A stretch of DNA of 64,000 nucleotides from Nannochloris sp. 'desiccata'. Lineage: Eukaryota; Chlorophyta; Trebouxiophyceae; Chlorellales; Chlorellaceae. The translations under genes were made by a program, and so were the position numbers. Location: positions 992,001 to 1,056,000 of the forward strand of contig JAGTXX020000011.1 in assembly GCA_019044685.2 (NCBI GenBank). Direction: 5' to 3'. The notes below the pieces were generated by a model. That model was given only the letters and a program-made list of their open reading frames with translations. It did no database searches and had not been told where the DNA came from. Of this stretch, positions 43,288 to 53,612 are shown piece by piece. Position 1 is the first letter of the stretch; every line of letters begins with the position of its first letter.

Positions 43288-46200
43288 TCAGTTTTTAACA
43301 GCCGCTGCCACCTTTTTTTTCTTCAATGTTCTGGCTCTTGGCATTCTCCAGTACAACAAGGCAAAACCCAGTAATAAAAATATCGCATACATACAATCCA
43401 ACACAATGACGTAGTCAGTTAATCTATTATAATTAACGCCAACAATATCTAAGAATGTAGTACCCCGCACATTCTGAACTGCCGTGTAGCCTTCAACCTC
43501 GAAATTCAACAACAAGGAAGAAAATTCGTTGATAGTCAAAGCAGCGTAGGCATAGAAGAAAGGAGATACGAACCGAAGCCAGGATATCCATACAGGCATA
43601 GATGCAGCGTTGACGAAAAATCCTCCCACAAGAAGAGAAATAAGCAAGATGATATTCATCGTGAGAGATGCTTGGCCTGGGGTGCTACATCCCACAGCGA
43701 CTGCCAATGAAAGAGCTCCAATAGCCACAGCAAAGGTAGCTAATACCATGAGGAATAATCCAACATGGTTTGCGCCACCAACAAATCCCGTCATGGGGTA
43801 GAAAGGAGCACTATAAAGCAATACTGGTATAGCTCGAAGAAGTAATGCATCCAGTACCGCTTTAGTGACGTAATACGTCGCTGGGCTGTAATATCCACCA
43901 CGAACTTCACGGGATACGATGCGACGCTCATTCATGATCAAATCCACAGTAGTTAATGAGGTAAATGCAAAGAAAGCCAGAGAAAAGAAAATTGCACCCA
44001 AGCGGTCTTGAGCTCCTGAAATATCGAGACCAACGCCAAAGAAGATGCAGCCACCAAATAAGCCCATAAGCAGACCCATGACCCAGTGTAATAACAATAA
44101 TGTAGGATGGCGGACAATATCCATTAATGCACGCCAGAATAAAACAGCAAGTTGACGACTTAACCCAGCACCTGCTGCTGGACGGGAAGAAGAAGAAGCA
44201 GTCCAAGTCGTAGCAGGAGAGGTGACATTAATTACTTCTCCAGCTTCAGCATCTTCACTGGTATTGTTTGACGCTCCCACAATAGTTGCTAACGATTTAA
44301 CACCGTCGTCAGTATCAATCTGGTTGATGCCTTCTGTACTAGACAGCAGTCTCGGTAATGATTCAGGGTCGCAAGCACAATGCAACATATGTTCAGCAGC
44401 CCCGACCCCAGCAGGAACTGGCAATCCAATCCCTGCAAAATGTGCTTCAACTCCCTTTGGTGTCCCGCTAAATACACACCGCCCCTGTGCCATTAAGAAA
44501 CAACGATCTAATAAACTAAACATTGCCGGGGACGGTTGATGGAAAGAAAGCATGACAATGCGTCCAGAGGTGGCCACAGATTTCAATGTAGACATCATAT
44601 GATACGCAGTGAATGAATCTAATCCACTAGTAGGCTCATCGAGTACCAAAATAGCAGGATTTGTTACTAATTCCATGGCAATAGTGATTCTCCGACGCTC
44701 GCCACCAGAGACGCCTCGAATTCCACTGCCACCTCCAACAAGAGACCCCGCTACGTTGGTTAACCCAAGCTCATCAATGACATTTGCAACAACCGTAGCT
44801 ACTTCAGCGGATGACGTGCCACCTGGCAATCGCAGCAAAGCTGAATATCGTACACATTCTTCGACCGACAAGGTTGATAACAAAGTACAATCTTGAGCGC
44901 AATACGCCACTCGACGAGCTAATGATGCATCTAATGCACGGCCATCAAGCGTGACAGACCCTGTGATGATGGCATTACGGCCGCTGTCTTCTACAGAACC
45001 GGCTAAAATTGATAATAATGAAGTTTTACCGCCACCAGACGGGCCGAGAATTCCGACCAGTTCTCCCATTCGAGCGACGCCACTGACGTGGGATAAAATA
45101 GCCCTGGTTTCACCACCAGGTATAGGGACAATTTTGTTAATATCATAAAATGCAATTTCACGCACGGGATCGACGACTTGGGAAGAAGAAGCTGCTGTTG
45201 CTCCTACTTTTCCAGCAGCAGCAGCAGCACCCGCACCGTACCCTCCATCAGCAGTGCCTTTTGACTTTTGTGCACCTTGAAAGAATGCACGATTTGAAAG
45301 AAGATAGAATGAAAAGACACATGCAGCAGCGACTAACGCTAATAACGGAATAGCAGCAACTAATGGAGTCCAATTTTTGTCGCTAGGATCATCGGTGTAG
45401 GCACCCTCTTGCATGACATACCCCTCTACCAGGCACTCGTGGTTAGTACAGGGGGCTTTCAAAGTGACAAAAAAATCTTTAATATCAAACGAGCATATTC
45501 CTGATTCATCACAGTCAATGACTGATGGCTGATCTTTTACTTTCGAAAAGACCCCGTCAAGGTCGGGGCATGCTGTGCGGCATGAACAGGCGGTGCTTTG
45601 GCAATTAACACGAGAAGAGTTGGACTGGAAGGCGCAAAGGGAAGATTTGCAGGTGATAGGGTTATTAGCACGACCTTCCAGCGCCAAATGAACCTGAAAG
45701 TAGAAAAAAAACATTAGGTCACTTTAAAACGCTTTTAAAAGTGAAAAATAATAAATACTAATATGGTTTATTCTGTTCAGATTAAATAATTCTAATTCCT
45801 TACCTCGCAATACGATCCGTCTGCAACTGAAGGTGTTGATCCCGGTGTACCACCTCCACTCCACGTTCCAGTAGTCGTATTGCAGCCTACAGTAAAGGTG
45901 CCTGGCTCAACTCCATCGAGGCCAGTACTTGCATCCAAATCACATTTATAAGCTTTGTAGACAGTTTGTGTGCTATACAACCTTGAAGTACTACATGTAG
46001 CCGACACATCTTTACCAAGAGCGGTAGAGAAATACGCAGAGCATGCTGCATCGTCTTTACAAGCATCGCAGCCAGGGCCTTCAAAGCCTTCTTTACATTG
46101 ACAAGATCCCGTTGTTGCATCCCAAAGTTGCCACGAGGAGCATTGTGCTGCTCCGCATGCTGTAATTTGACCACCACCATCTGAAGGTGCAGGCACCGGA

Positions 46201-47063
46201 GTAGGGGGAGGATTCACAGGGCGTATTGCAGCTGCAGAACCATCACCAGCATATCGAGGACAGAAGCCTGAAGGAACGATGCACCCAGCCCCACTCCAGC
46301 CGCACTCACATTGACAACCAACAGTGCCATCTTCAGCTGCAGCGCACCTTCCATTTAATCCGCAGCTTTCAGGACATCCTACTACAGTTTTCATGACAAT
46401 AGAACCGGTTAAAACATAATCAGCACCACCTTCTAATGGTTGACCGGCAAAATATGAGACATATTCAGATGTCAAGGTGATGACAACATTTGTGAGAGAG
46501 ATAGAGACCTCGGACCCTTCAGCACTAATAGCTGCTTGAGTGGTATTAGAAGCTGTGATGCCGACAAGATCAATTATATCGCCAGCAGGGCTTATAATCG
46601 AAGTAGAATTTGTAAAGCCTTGTGCAATAGTCATATTGAAAGTCGCTTGATTCGATGCAGCAGCAAGTTGAAGAGATAAGTTGAAAGCAACATCTGTGAA
46701 GGCTAAATTAGCTAAATCGCCAGCTTTGACGCTGATTTGCGAAGGATACAGCTCAACAAGACCGGTGGCAGGGGTGGTAGACAACTGAACGGTGGCCAAC
46801 GCTGTTTCTAAGCCTGCCGCATCTATAGGGCAGGGGCCAGCTAATGAAGCTACGAGCTCTCCTTGGAGTCCACTTAAGATTTCAGGATTGATGCTCGTTA
46901 ATGGGGATATCAATGGCTTGGTAACTGCACCTCCTAGAGTCAAAATGCTGAGAGGCGGGTCTATAATAAAAACAACTTGACAATCCTGAGCAAATAATCC
47001 AGGAACTAGCAGTAGGAAGAGTGTCAAAATCCAGAACATGGTAATACGAGACCAATCCCGCAT
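43288..47063 (-). CDS. ABCG half-transporter with large Cys-rich ectodomain (Adp1/ABCG24-28 type)
   Basis: Two exons, 45804-47063 and 43288-45693, giving 1221 residues. I start at the ATG at 47063 (MRDWSRITMFWILTLFLLL, signal peptide). The upstream GTG-started frame is not a eukaryotic start, and CAG|GTG there looks like an acceptor, so a 5' UTR intron is possible. Residues 30-525 are extracytosolic with many cysteines and EGF-like pieces (CGLNGRC, CQCECGWSGAGC, CQCKEGFEGPGC). One membrane helix at about 528-550 leads to the ATPase domain: Walker A GPSGGGKTS near 635, signature VSGGERRR near 748, Walker B VLDEPTSGLD near 766. A six-helix G-type membrane domain spans about 928-1210. The layout matches yeast Adp1 and Arabidopsis ABCG24/28. 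Substrate unknown; plasma-membrane export of lipids or wall material is typical. Confidence 0.9.
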
Positions 47064-47380
47064 TGGAAACACCTGTTTCTATGGCTAAAATGGGTGCAGT
47101 TAATGAATTAATCGGTTGGTATTTCAATTGATAATCGCGGGTAAATTAGAGAATTGAGACGATATAACGCAATCTATGCTACTTAATATTTTGCCTTGTT
47201 TCTATCTTTATTTATTCCTTGGGTGCTGCAGTTGATTGTTGATTGTTCAACGCAAAAATCCATTCAACGCGGCTCGAAACAGTTTCAGGCCGAGACCATG
47301 AAGAAATTGCGGTCACTGGCAGTACAAGTACTCAAGTTGAAGTTTCTTTTATGCATTTTTTTTAACAGGGCAATTTTTTT
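47064..47380. other. Intergenic region between ABCG and mTERF genes
   Basis: 317 bp, promoter and possible 5' UTR exon of the ABCG gene. No other gene seen. Confidence 0.35.
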
Positions 47381-48364
47381 CTACAAACTAGTTTCAAGAA
47401 GACCAATGACCTCTTCCATACTGGATCCATTGGTTTCTACAAGGTATCCAACCAACCGCTCAAGAGCATTTTGATCAAGGCCTAAAACATCGGGTCGTCT
47501 TTTCACAACGCCGGCTGCTTGCTCTTCTGAAAGCCCTACTTGACTAACCAAGTATTTAAAGAAAGGCTCTAAGCGATCGGGAACGGAGTAACATAACATC
47601 TGGGGGAACTCAAGAATGATCTGCAATTTGGTAAGTAAAAAGGAAAGCGAAATTAGAAGTGAAAGCCGTCTAGATGTAGTCTATTTTAATTATATTTTTC
47701 ATCTTATTAAAGTCGCTTACCCCTACGATTGCTTCTGAAGCGAAGCCTTTAGTACCAAGAAAGTCTACGACTGTCTGCATCTCTTCCACCGTAATCTTAC
47801 GAGCCTACAAGAACAAAGAACGAAAGAAAAAGTCACTCCCTTCTGCTTGAAAAGCCGGTTTAGAAAGCGAGTGATAGAAAGAGCTTTTCTTTTTCCCGTA
47901 TTAAATTTAACTAATCAAGTGAACACTCACATATGGATTTATAGGAGTTTTCCCTCCTTTAGTTCCAAATAACGAGTTTTTATTCGTCAAAATATCGAGA
48001 ATTCGAGTCACATCTGCTGCTGTGTTTATGCCCAGACTGCGGAGATAGTTTCCTGCTGCAAGTAAAGCCAAGTTAGAGCCTTGCTTTGGTTGCTGCATGG
48101 CTGCGTAACGTGAATATAGTAGAGTCAGTGGTTAGCAAAGGAACAGTGTAGTAAAGGGTAGTACTTGAATATCTTCTGCTGTGTGGCGGGGGATATATTT
48201 GACTTACCGTCTCGGAGGAGTTTGCCAGCATCCTTGGCGGCGTGACATTGGAAATTGCGATATATGCGTTGTGGTACATTTGCTGTTCTATTAAGTATGC
48301 AGGCCGTACGAGTGCCTGAAGTAAGACGGCTAGCTTGGAAAATTTGCATTGTAATTGCTTGCAT
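47381..48364 (-). CDS. Short mTERF-family protein, organelle-targeted
   Basis: Four exons, 48208-48364, 47931-48100, 47721-47804 and 47381-47620, giving 216 residues. The N-terminal 45 residues are a likely mitochondrial or plastid presequence (MQIFQASRLTSGTRTACIL). The rest reads ITVEEMQTVVDFLGTKGF...IILEFPQMLCYSVPDRLEPFFKYLVSQVGLSEEQAAGVVKRRPDVLGLD. That is the mTERF repeat pattern (three helices with a Pro near the end of each first helix and an LxxxxxxL periodicity). Only about three repeats are present, where most family members have six to nine. Known role: nucleic-acid binding for organelle transcription termination or RNA processing. Introns are spread through the gene, unlike most here. 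Confidence 0.75.
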
Positions 48365-48648
48365 TGATATATAATTAGCAATGAATTGATCCTTGCGCGC
48401 TACTGACGAGTGTCAAATTGTACTTAAAATCAAGTTAATTTTTATTTAACGAATCAAATGAAAGAAATTGTGAGTTGAATGGGGCCCAGTGATCTTGGAT
48501 TAAACTTGCCGAGAGTTTTTGAAAATAAAAACAGGAACTGACTCAACCAAAGACATTTACATTTATAGAATATTTAACTAATATCAATGGCGCCATCAAA
48601 CAAGGCTCTGCATTTGATTGGCATTTATACTACTAGATCAGAACTCAA

Positions 48649-50454
48649 ATGAACGAAACTTTATTTGAAACTTGGCAACCAAGCAAAGAGGCATGGCTCC
48701 CTTTGAGGTGCGTTATAGTTATGCAGCACATTTCGAACAATCATCCAGAGCTGACATAGTCTGAATCTTCTCTTTTTTTTTACAGCGGTGGCCAATCTTA
48801 CTGTCCCGTGAGGGACAAATCGGTTCCTGTACTCCTCCCAACCGTTAGTGCGGACACGATCCAGCTAGATACATTCTCTTCTATTGCCACACTAGATCCA
48901 AGCGGAACAAATACAAGTGCAACCCCACCAGAAGATTATTTACTCCATGCCGGCGGACCCATTTGGGCGTTGGACTGGTGCCCTTCAACAGCACCATCCT
49001 CTTGCTCTACTACACACGATGAGGGACCTAGTACAAGCAAAGGCGCACAAAAGAATCAATCAGCTGGTCGTGGTACTTCGGCGTTTCTAGCCGTTGGCTG
49101 CCACCCTAAGAATGAACCTCTCCACAAGCTCGGCATTGCAACTTCTGGCCCAAATTCAATCCAAATTTGGGAACTTGATTCCATAGCAAAATCTAAGAAA
49201 GCCTCAGCAGCAGCAACGAAACCACGCATGGCAGTAGCTATAGGCCACAATGGCGGTCTCACATGGCATTGTAAATGGTGTCCAACCGAGGAAACAACTG
49301 CAATGAGCACTAACAACACTTCTGTTGCTAAGTTTCTTCCCCGCCTTGGCTTACTTGCTGCTGCTCTAGGAGACGGCACAGTTCAAGTTTGGTCTATTCC
49401 ACAAGCACATACACTGCCACCACGCTCTTCTATGTATGTGGCTACCCCAGCTCCTGTCGCTTTTCTCTCTTCCAGACATCTTAACGGCAGTATGCCCAAT
49501 CGTGTGGACTGGCTGCCCGACCGCCCTCACGATCTCTTATTAATAGGCTGCTGGGATGGCACCGTTGCTATAGCGAAATTAGACTCTACAAGTAGTGAAT
49601 GTGTTGGTACTGACGTAGCTATGATTGAAGCTGCTGCTTCCCCTGGGTCAATTATTAATACCACTCGAGCTACTCGCCCCGTCGGTCTTCATCTCCTCTG
49701 CCATTTTCCCGCCGAAACGCAGCCTCTCCGCGCTGTAAAATGGCTCCCAGCAGGGGCAGGGTCCAGTTCTATCGATTATGCAAACCGCTTTATGTTTTTA
49801 ACTGTAGGACATGAAGCTACAATCCGAGTTTGGGATTCTCGGGATCAATTCTCACCGCTGTTCTACCATCAATTGACCACGGCAAGTGTCCTTGATGCTG
49901 CCTTCACCACAGACCCTCTAGGAATAATGATGGCAGTCGAAGATGCAACACTGCGTGGTCTTTTACTGGATTCTGATGTCGTAAATGAACAGCTGACACC
50001 TGGATCAAAACCGCCAGTAATGTTTGTTTGGCGAAGCAAGAACACGGGAGCCATACTTACCGTAGCAACACATCCAAAGGGCAAACACGTAGCCTATGCC
50101 GGAGAAGATGGCGTGGTAGGATTAGGGCGTGTCGTTATGAGTTGGCATAGTAGAAAGAGAACTGATCACGTGCCGTTGTCTGCCATGAAAGCAGAGGGAG
50201 GGCCAGCAGGGGTGCTCCGGGTTGTGACTCAACAAGAACTGGAGCAAGATGACAACGGGGGTGTATATAGTAAGCAAAACGTGAGGGATAGAGCAGAGGC
50301 ATTGAGATTAGGTGGCGGTGTAATACCTGATGCGGCGCAGATTGTGCATAAAGTGGCTTGGGGCCCTGTTGGAAGTGATGGGGCGGCGTGGTTGGCAGTG
50401 GGTGGTGCGTCGGGAATTTTGAGATGCCAAATAGTGAAAGATCCAGTTAATTGA
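48649..50454 (+). CDS. WD40 protein resembling TFIIIC subunit (GTF3C2/Tfc6-like)
   Basis: Two exons, 48649-48707 and 48786-50454, giving 575 residues. Exon 1 gives MNETLFETWQPSKEAWLPL and joins SGGQSYCPVRDKSVPVLL. The core has degenerate WD repeats typical of the TFIIIC110/Tfc6 propeller: HAGGPIWALDWCPS, FLAVGCHPKNEPLHKLG, NSIQIWELDS, HNGGLTWHCKWCP, LGLLAAALGDGTVQVWSI and NRVDWLPDRPHDLLLIGCWDGTVAI. The combination of GGPIWALDWCP and the GGLTWxxKWCP repeat is what I recall from GTF3C2-like plant proteins. Such a subunit helps TFIIIC bind the B box of tRNA genes for Pol III. The N-terminal extension found in animals is absent. Other WD40 roles cannot be excluded. Confidence 0.65.
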
Positions 50455-50720
50455 ATTGCTTTTATAATTTATTATGTTTTAATTACTGTAAGTGGAGTAT
50501 CTGTGTGTTGTGTTGTTAAAGATGTGCATAGAGAAACAGAGCTTTTAACTTGAGCTTTCTGAGCTCAACTCAATGTTGTTGTTGGTGCTATTCACGGTGT
50601 CCATTGATCGAAACGGGCGAAAAGGATGAGGTTCAGGGGTTTCAGTTCGAACAAATTTATCACAATCTCACCACGTTCAGTAATTTGTTATATATTTAGT
50701 ATAGCAAACTGTTAGGGAAT
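50455..50720. promoter_or_regulatory. Promoter region of the thylakoid-protein gene
   Basis: 266 bp. A TATATATTT stretch at about 50689-50697 lies close to the ATG. It could be a TATA element, although only about 25 bp upstream of the start codon. Confidence 0.3.
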
Positions 50721-51491
50721 ATGCAGACAGCAATGCAGAGCGCCTTCGTGGCACAGCCCACTCGCTCCATCGGAGCTCAGCCCATTCGTGCCCGCAAGTC
50801 TCTGCCTGTGTCTTGCGCCCAGAAGGGTGAGTTAATTGAACCTACAATATGATGATGTAGACAATGTGGTTGTTTGCGCGGACAATTAATATATCTGTGG
50901 CCATAATCAATGCGGCCATGTCTTTGATCATCAGTATTCTTTATATCTCTTCAAGTTGTCTTATTCCACGTTTATTTTCCTATTGTAGCCGACCGAGAGT
51001 CTATGATTACTACCGGTGCCAAGACTCTCGCTGCTGGGCTTGCAGCTGCCGCTCTCTTCATCGGAGTCCCATCTGCTGAAGCCGGCGTGACCCTTTACAA
51101 GGCTGAGGTCAAGAACCTCGTTAACGACACCCCTGCTGCTGCCTCTTCCTCCCAGACTAGCGCCCCCGCCAAGCAGGCTGCTTCCAAGCGCCCTCCTGCC
51201 GCTGCTGAGACATCTGAAGGCTTTGATCCTAAGCCTCTTGCCCTCCCTCTTGCCCTCGTCGCCATTGCCGGGGGTGCTGCTGCTATCAATGTCCTTGACC
51301 CTGGCTTTGCTGCTTTCATGGATGAGTGGGGTTCCAAGGATTCTCGCTCTTTTGCTGGATATGAACCCGGTCTCAAGGATACTCCTTTCTACGGTGGCAC
51401 TGGATCTGTTCCCACCTCTGCTGGCGGTAACAAGGGTGGAAAGCCTGCAAAAAAGGCCGCTAAGAAGGGAGGTCTCTTTGGTAAAAAGTAA
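50721..51491 (+). CDS. Orphan thylakoid-targeted single-span protein
   Basis: Two exons, 50721-50826 and 50989-51491, giving 202 residues. The N-terminus is a chloroplast transit peptide (QSAFVAQPTRSIGAQPIRA). A hydrophobic thylakoid-transfer segment follows (LAAGLAAAALFIGV) with an AxA-type cleavage site, PSAEA then GVTLY. It lacks twin arginines, so Sec-type or spontaneous insertion is likely. The mature protein has a Ser/Ala/Pro-rich segment, one membrane helix near 110-132 (LALPLALVAIAGGAAAINVL), a conserved-looking aromatic segment (MDEWGSKDSRSFAGYEPGL), and a basic Gly/Lys tail ending KKGGLFGKK. GC and codon bias are higher (C-ending codons), suggesting strong expression. It resembles small photosystem subunits in layout, but I cannot match it to a named one. 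Confidence 0.72.
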
Positions 51492-51815
51492 ACTACATCT
51501 ATTCTATATGCCAGAACAGATTGATTCTTTTCTCTTAGAATATTGGTAGTATAATGCCGTTAGCCGATGTGCTATCCTCTTTATTTAAAAAAAATATAGA
51601 CAGCAAGTCTATCAACTATCGAAATATCATATTAACTTTAATTCTGTGGCTCTGCTAATTGTGTTGCTGCTGTCATGAAATGCAATTGTAATAATAAAAA
51701 TGCTCTGGGTTTTTCAAATATTGCTCATATCACAACATAACGAGTAGAACATATGATTTAATACACGACAAAGGAAAAAAAAGAAGAAAAGACACTGGAC
51801 GGGACAATTTTCTTT
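51492..51815. other. Convergent 3' region
   Basis: 324 bp, strongly AT-rich, between the orphan thylakoid gene and the PDI gene stop codons. No gene seen. Confidence 0.4.
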
Positions 51816-53308
51816 TTACAATTCATCCTTATTGTCACTGGCACCTATATCACCACCGATGCCTAAATCTTCTAAAGAGAACTCCTCCTCAACCTCAACT
51901 TCCCCATCAGTACCATCCCATGGGGACCTCGTCTCCAACTGAGCTAAAGAACCGCCATCCACATCAGTAACTCGCTCTCGACCGCTCCGCACCTCGTTCA
52001 AAAATTCTTTCACTGCTGAATTTTCAAACCCCCCACGAAGAGAAGCAAATTTCAGTTTCTCAGGGTTAAGGGCAATAAAGGCAGGGTATCCATAGCCTCC
52101 CACACCAAGATTCTTTTCAAGACCAGGTTGAGCACCTCCTTCAGCCCAAAACCAGGCAAACGGTCTTTCTTTATAACTTTCCGCCACCACCTTCAACATG
52201 TCGAGATGTTGTTGCCGTCCTGAAGCCTTTGCGTCCAAAATATGCGGTAAGAATGCTACCAAGCACAGCTGCTTAGGTTTTACGGCCTTTAAATTCAAAG
52301 ATGTATCTTCAGGATGTCCAGTACAGTGTTCAGTCCAGACTTCTTGGTCAGTGAGCTCACGCACTTCTGGCGGGGGTTGATCTTTCGCCCAGCGCTCTGT
52401 GGCATAGGCAGATAATGAGCCCAAATCACGGCCCCCTTCATAATCTGCAGGCCTTTCTTTATTAGAGCCAAAAAATTTAATGGTAGGGAAGCCACCGACG
52501 GAGAATTCAGAGCATGTTTGTTGATTTGCTGTACAGTCAACTGCCCCGACTTTCACCTTGCCATCTAAAGAAGATGCCAGGTCTTTCCAAACGGGAGCAA
52601 GTGATTTACAATGCCCACACCATGGTGCGTAGAATTCAACAAACCACATCTCGTCAGAGTCAACTACTTGAGAATGGAAATTACTATCGTCCAAAGTAAC
52701 TACACTAGTGCCAGAGTAGAACCCATCACTGCCACCGCCACTGGTGCCTCCTGAAGAAGATGACGCCTTGGCTCCTAAACGGCCTAAAGCAAGCTTTGTA
52801 GCTTGCTGCATAGCCCATTGACCAATTTCTTTAGATGTACGACCTCCTTGGTAATCTGATCCTTTAATCTTTCCTGATTTATCAGTGTACATTAATTTGA
52901 TCGTGGGGAAGCCTGTAACGCCATACTCTTGAGCCAAGCTGCCGTGAGCGTCAGCATCTACAGCTGCAACGTTCACAATGCCTTTTAAAGCGGTTGCAAC
53001 TTTTTCCCATTCGGGAGTAAGACTTTTACAGTGACCACTGCACAAGTGACAAAAAAGGGTGGGTGGTTGGAAATTGGCGGGGCATGTGAGAAAATGGTTT
53101 ATTAAAGAATGGTATAAAGCAATGAAGCAGAGTGCTCTATAAGGATGACTTACCACCAAGGAGCATAAAACTCGACTAAATGGATGCTGCCCTTGATAGC
53201 CTTGTCAAATGTAGAGGGCGTCAAGGAAATGACTGAAGAACTTGAAGAGTAAAATGCGTCCACATTAAGGCATAAAGCCAGGAGCAGAGTCAGCGTTGCC
53301 AACCGCAT
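51816..53308 (-). CDS. Protein disulfide isomerase, P5/PDIA6-type, ER-retained
   Basis: Two exons, 53154-53308 and 51816-53037, giving 458 residues. A signal peptide (MRLATLTLLLALCLNVDA) is followed by two thioredoxin a-type domains, each with an intact active site. EFYAPWCGHCKSLTPEW has CGHC at 52-55, with the intron between W and C. EFYAPWCGHCKSLAPVW has CGHC near 191-194. Both carry GVTGFPTIK-type cis-proline loops. A third, redox-inactive b-type domain (LCLVAFLPHILDAKASGRQQ, FAWFWAEGGAQPGLE) and an acidic tail end in KDEL. The order a-a'-b with KDEL is the P5 layout (plant PDIL2-3). It oxidises and isomerises disulphides of secreted proteins in the ER. Exon 1 also encodes the first part of the thioredoxin fold. 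Confidence 0.94.
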
Positions 53309-53612
53309 TGTGATTGATTTCGATATGCCATGGTTAAGGTGCCCTAGGATTGCTTTATTTATTATTGTTCTAGAAAATCTGGCTCTGAAACGTGTTTTGC
53401 GCGCAATTGTTGCCAACAAGTTGTGCAAGGATTGCAATTCAATTTGGCAATGTTTTAGCTCCGTCGTTTTAGCTGCCGCTGGCTGCTTGAAAAGAGGGGC
53501 TCGAGAAGGTATTAAGTAATAATTATTATTTCAAAACATTGGGTGTAAGCAACTTGGCCGGGTGGAGGGATTGAGCAAAGCTACCACCAACATAATTTTT
53601 CAAAGTATATTA
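53309..53612. promoter_or_regulatory. Divergent promoter region, PDI / orphan membrane protein
   Basis: 304 bp between the two starts. No ER-stress element (CCAAT-N9-CCACG) was recognised upstream of the PDI gene. Confidence 0.4.

Noticed and set aside
47064..47072. GTG-initiated extension of the ABCG protein (three additional residues)
   Set aside because: GTG is not a usual eukaryotic start, and the context CAG|GTG looks like a splice acceptor or untranslated sequence.
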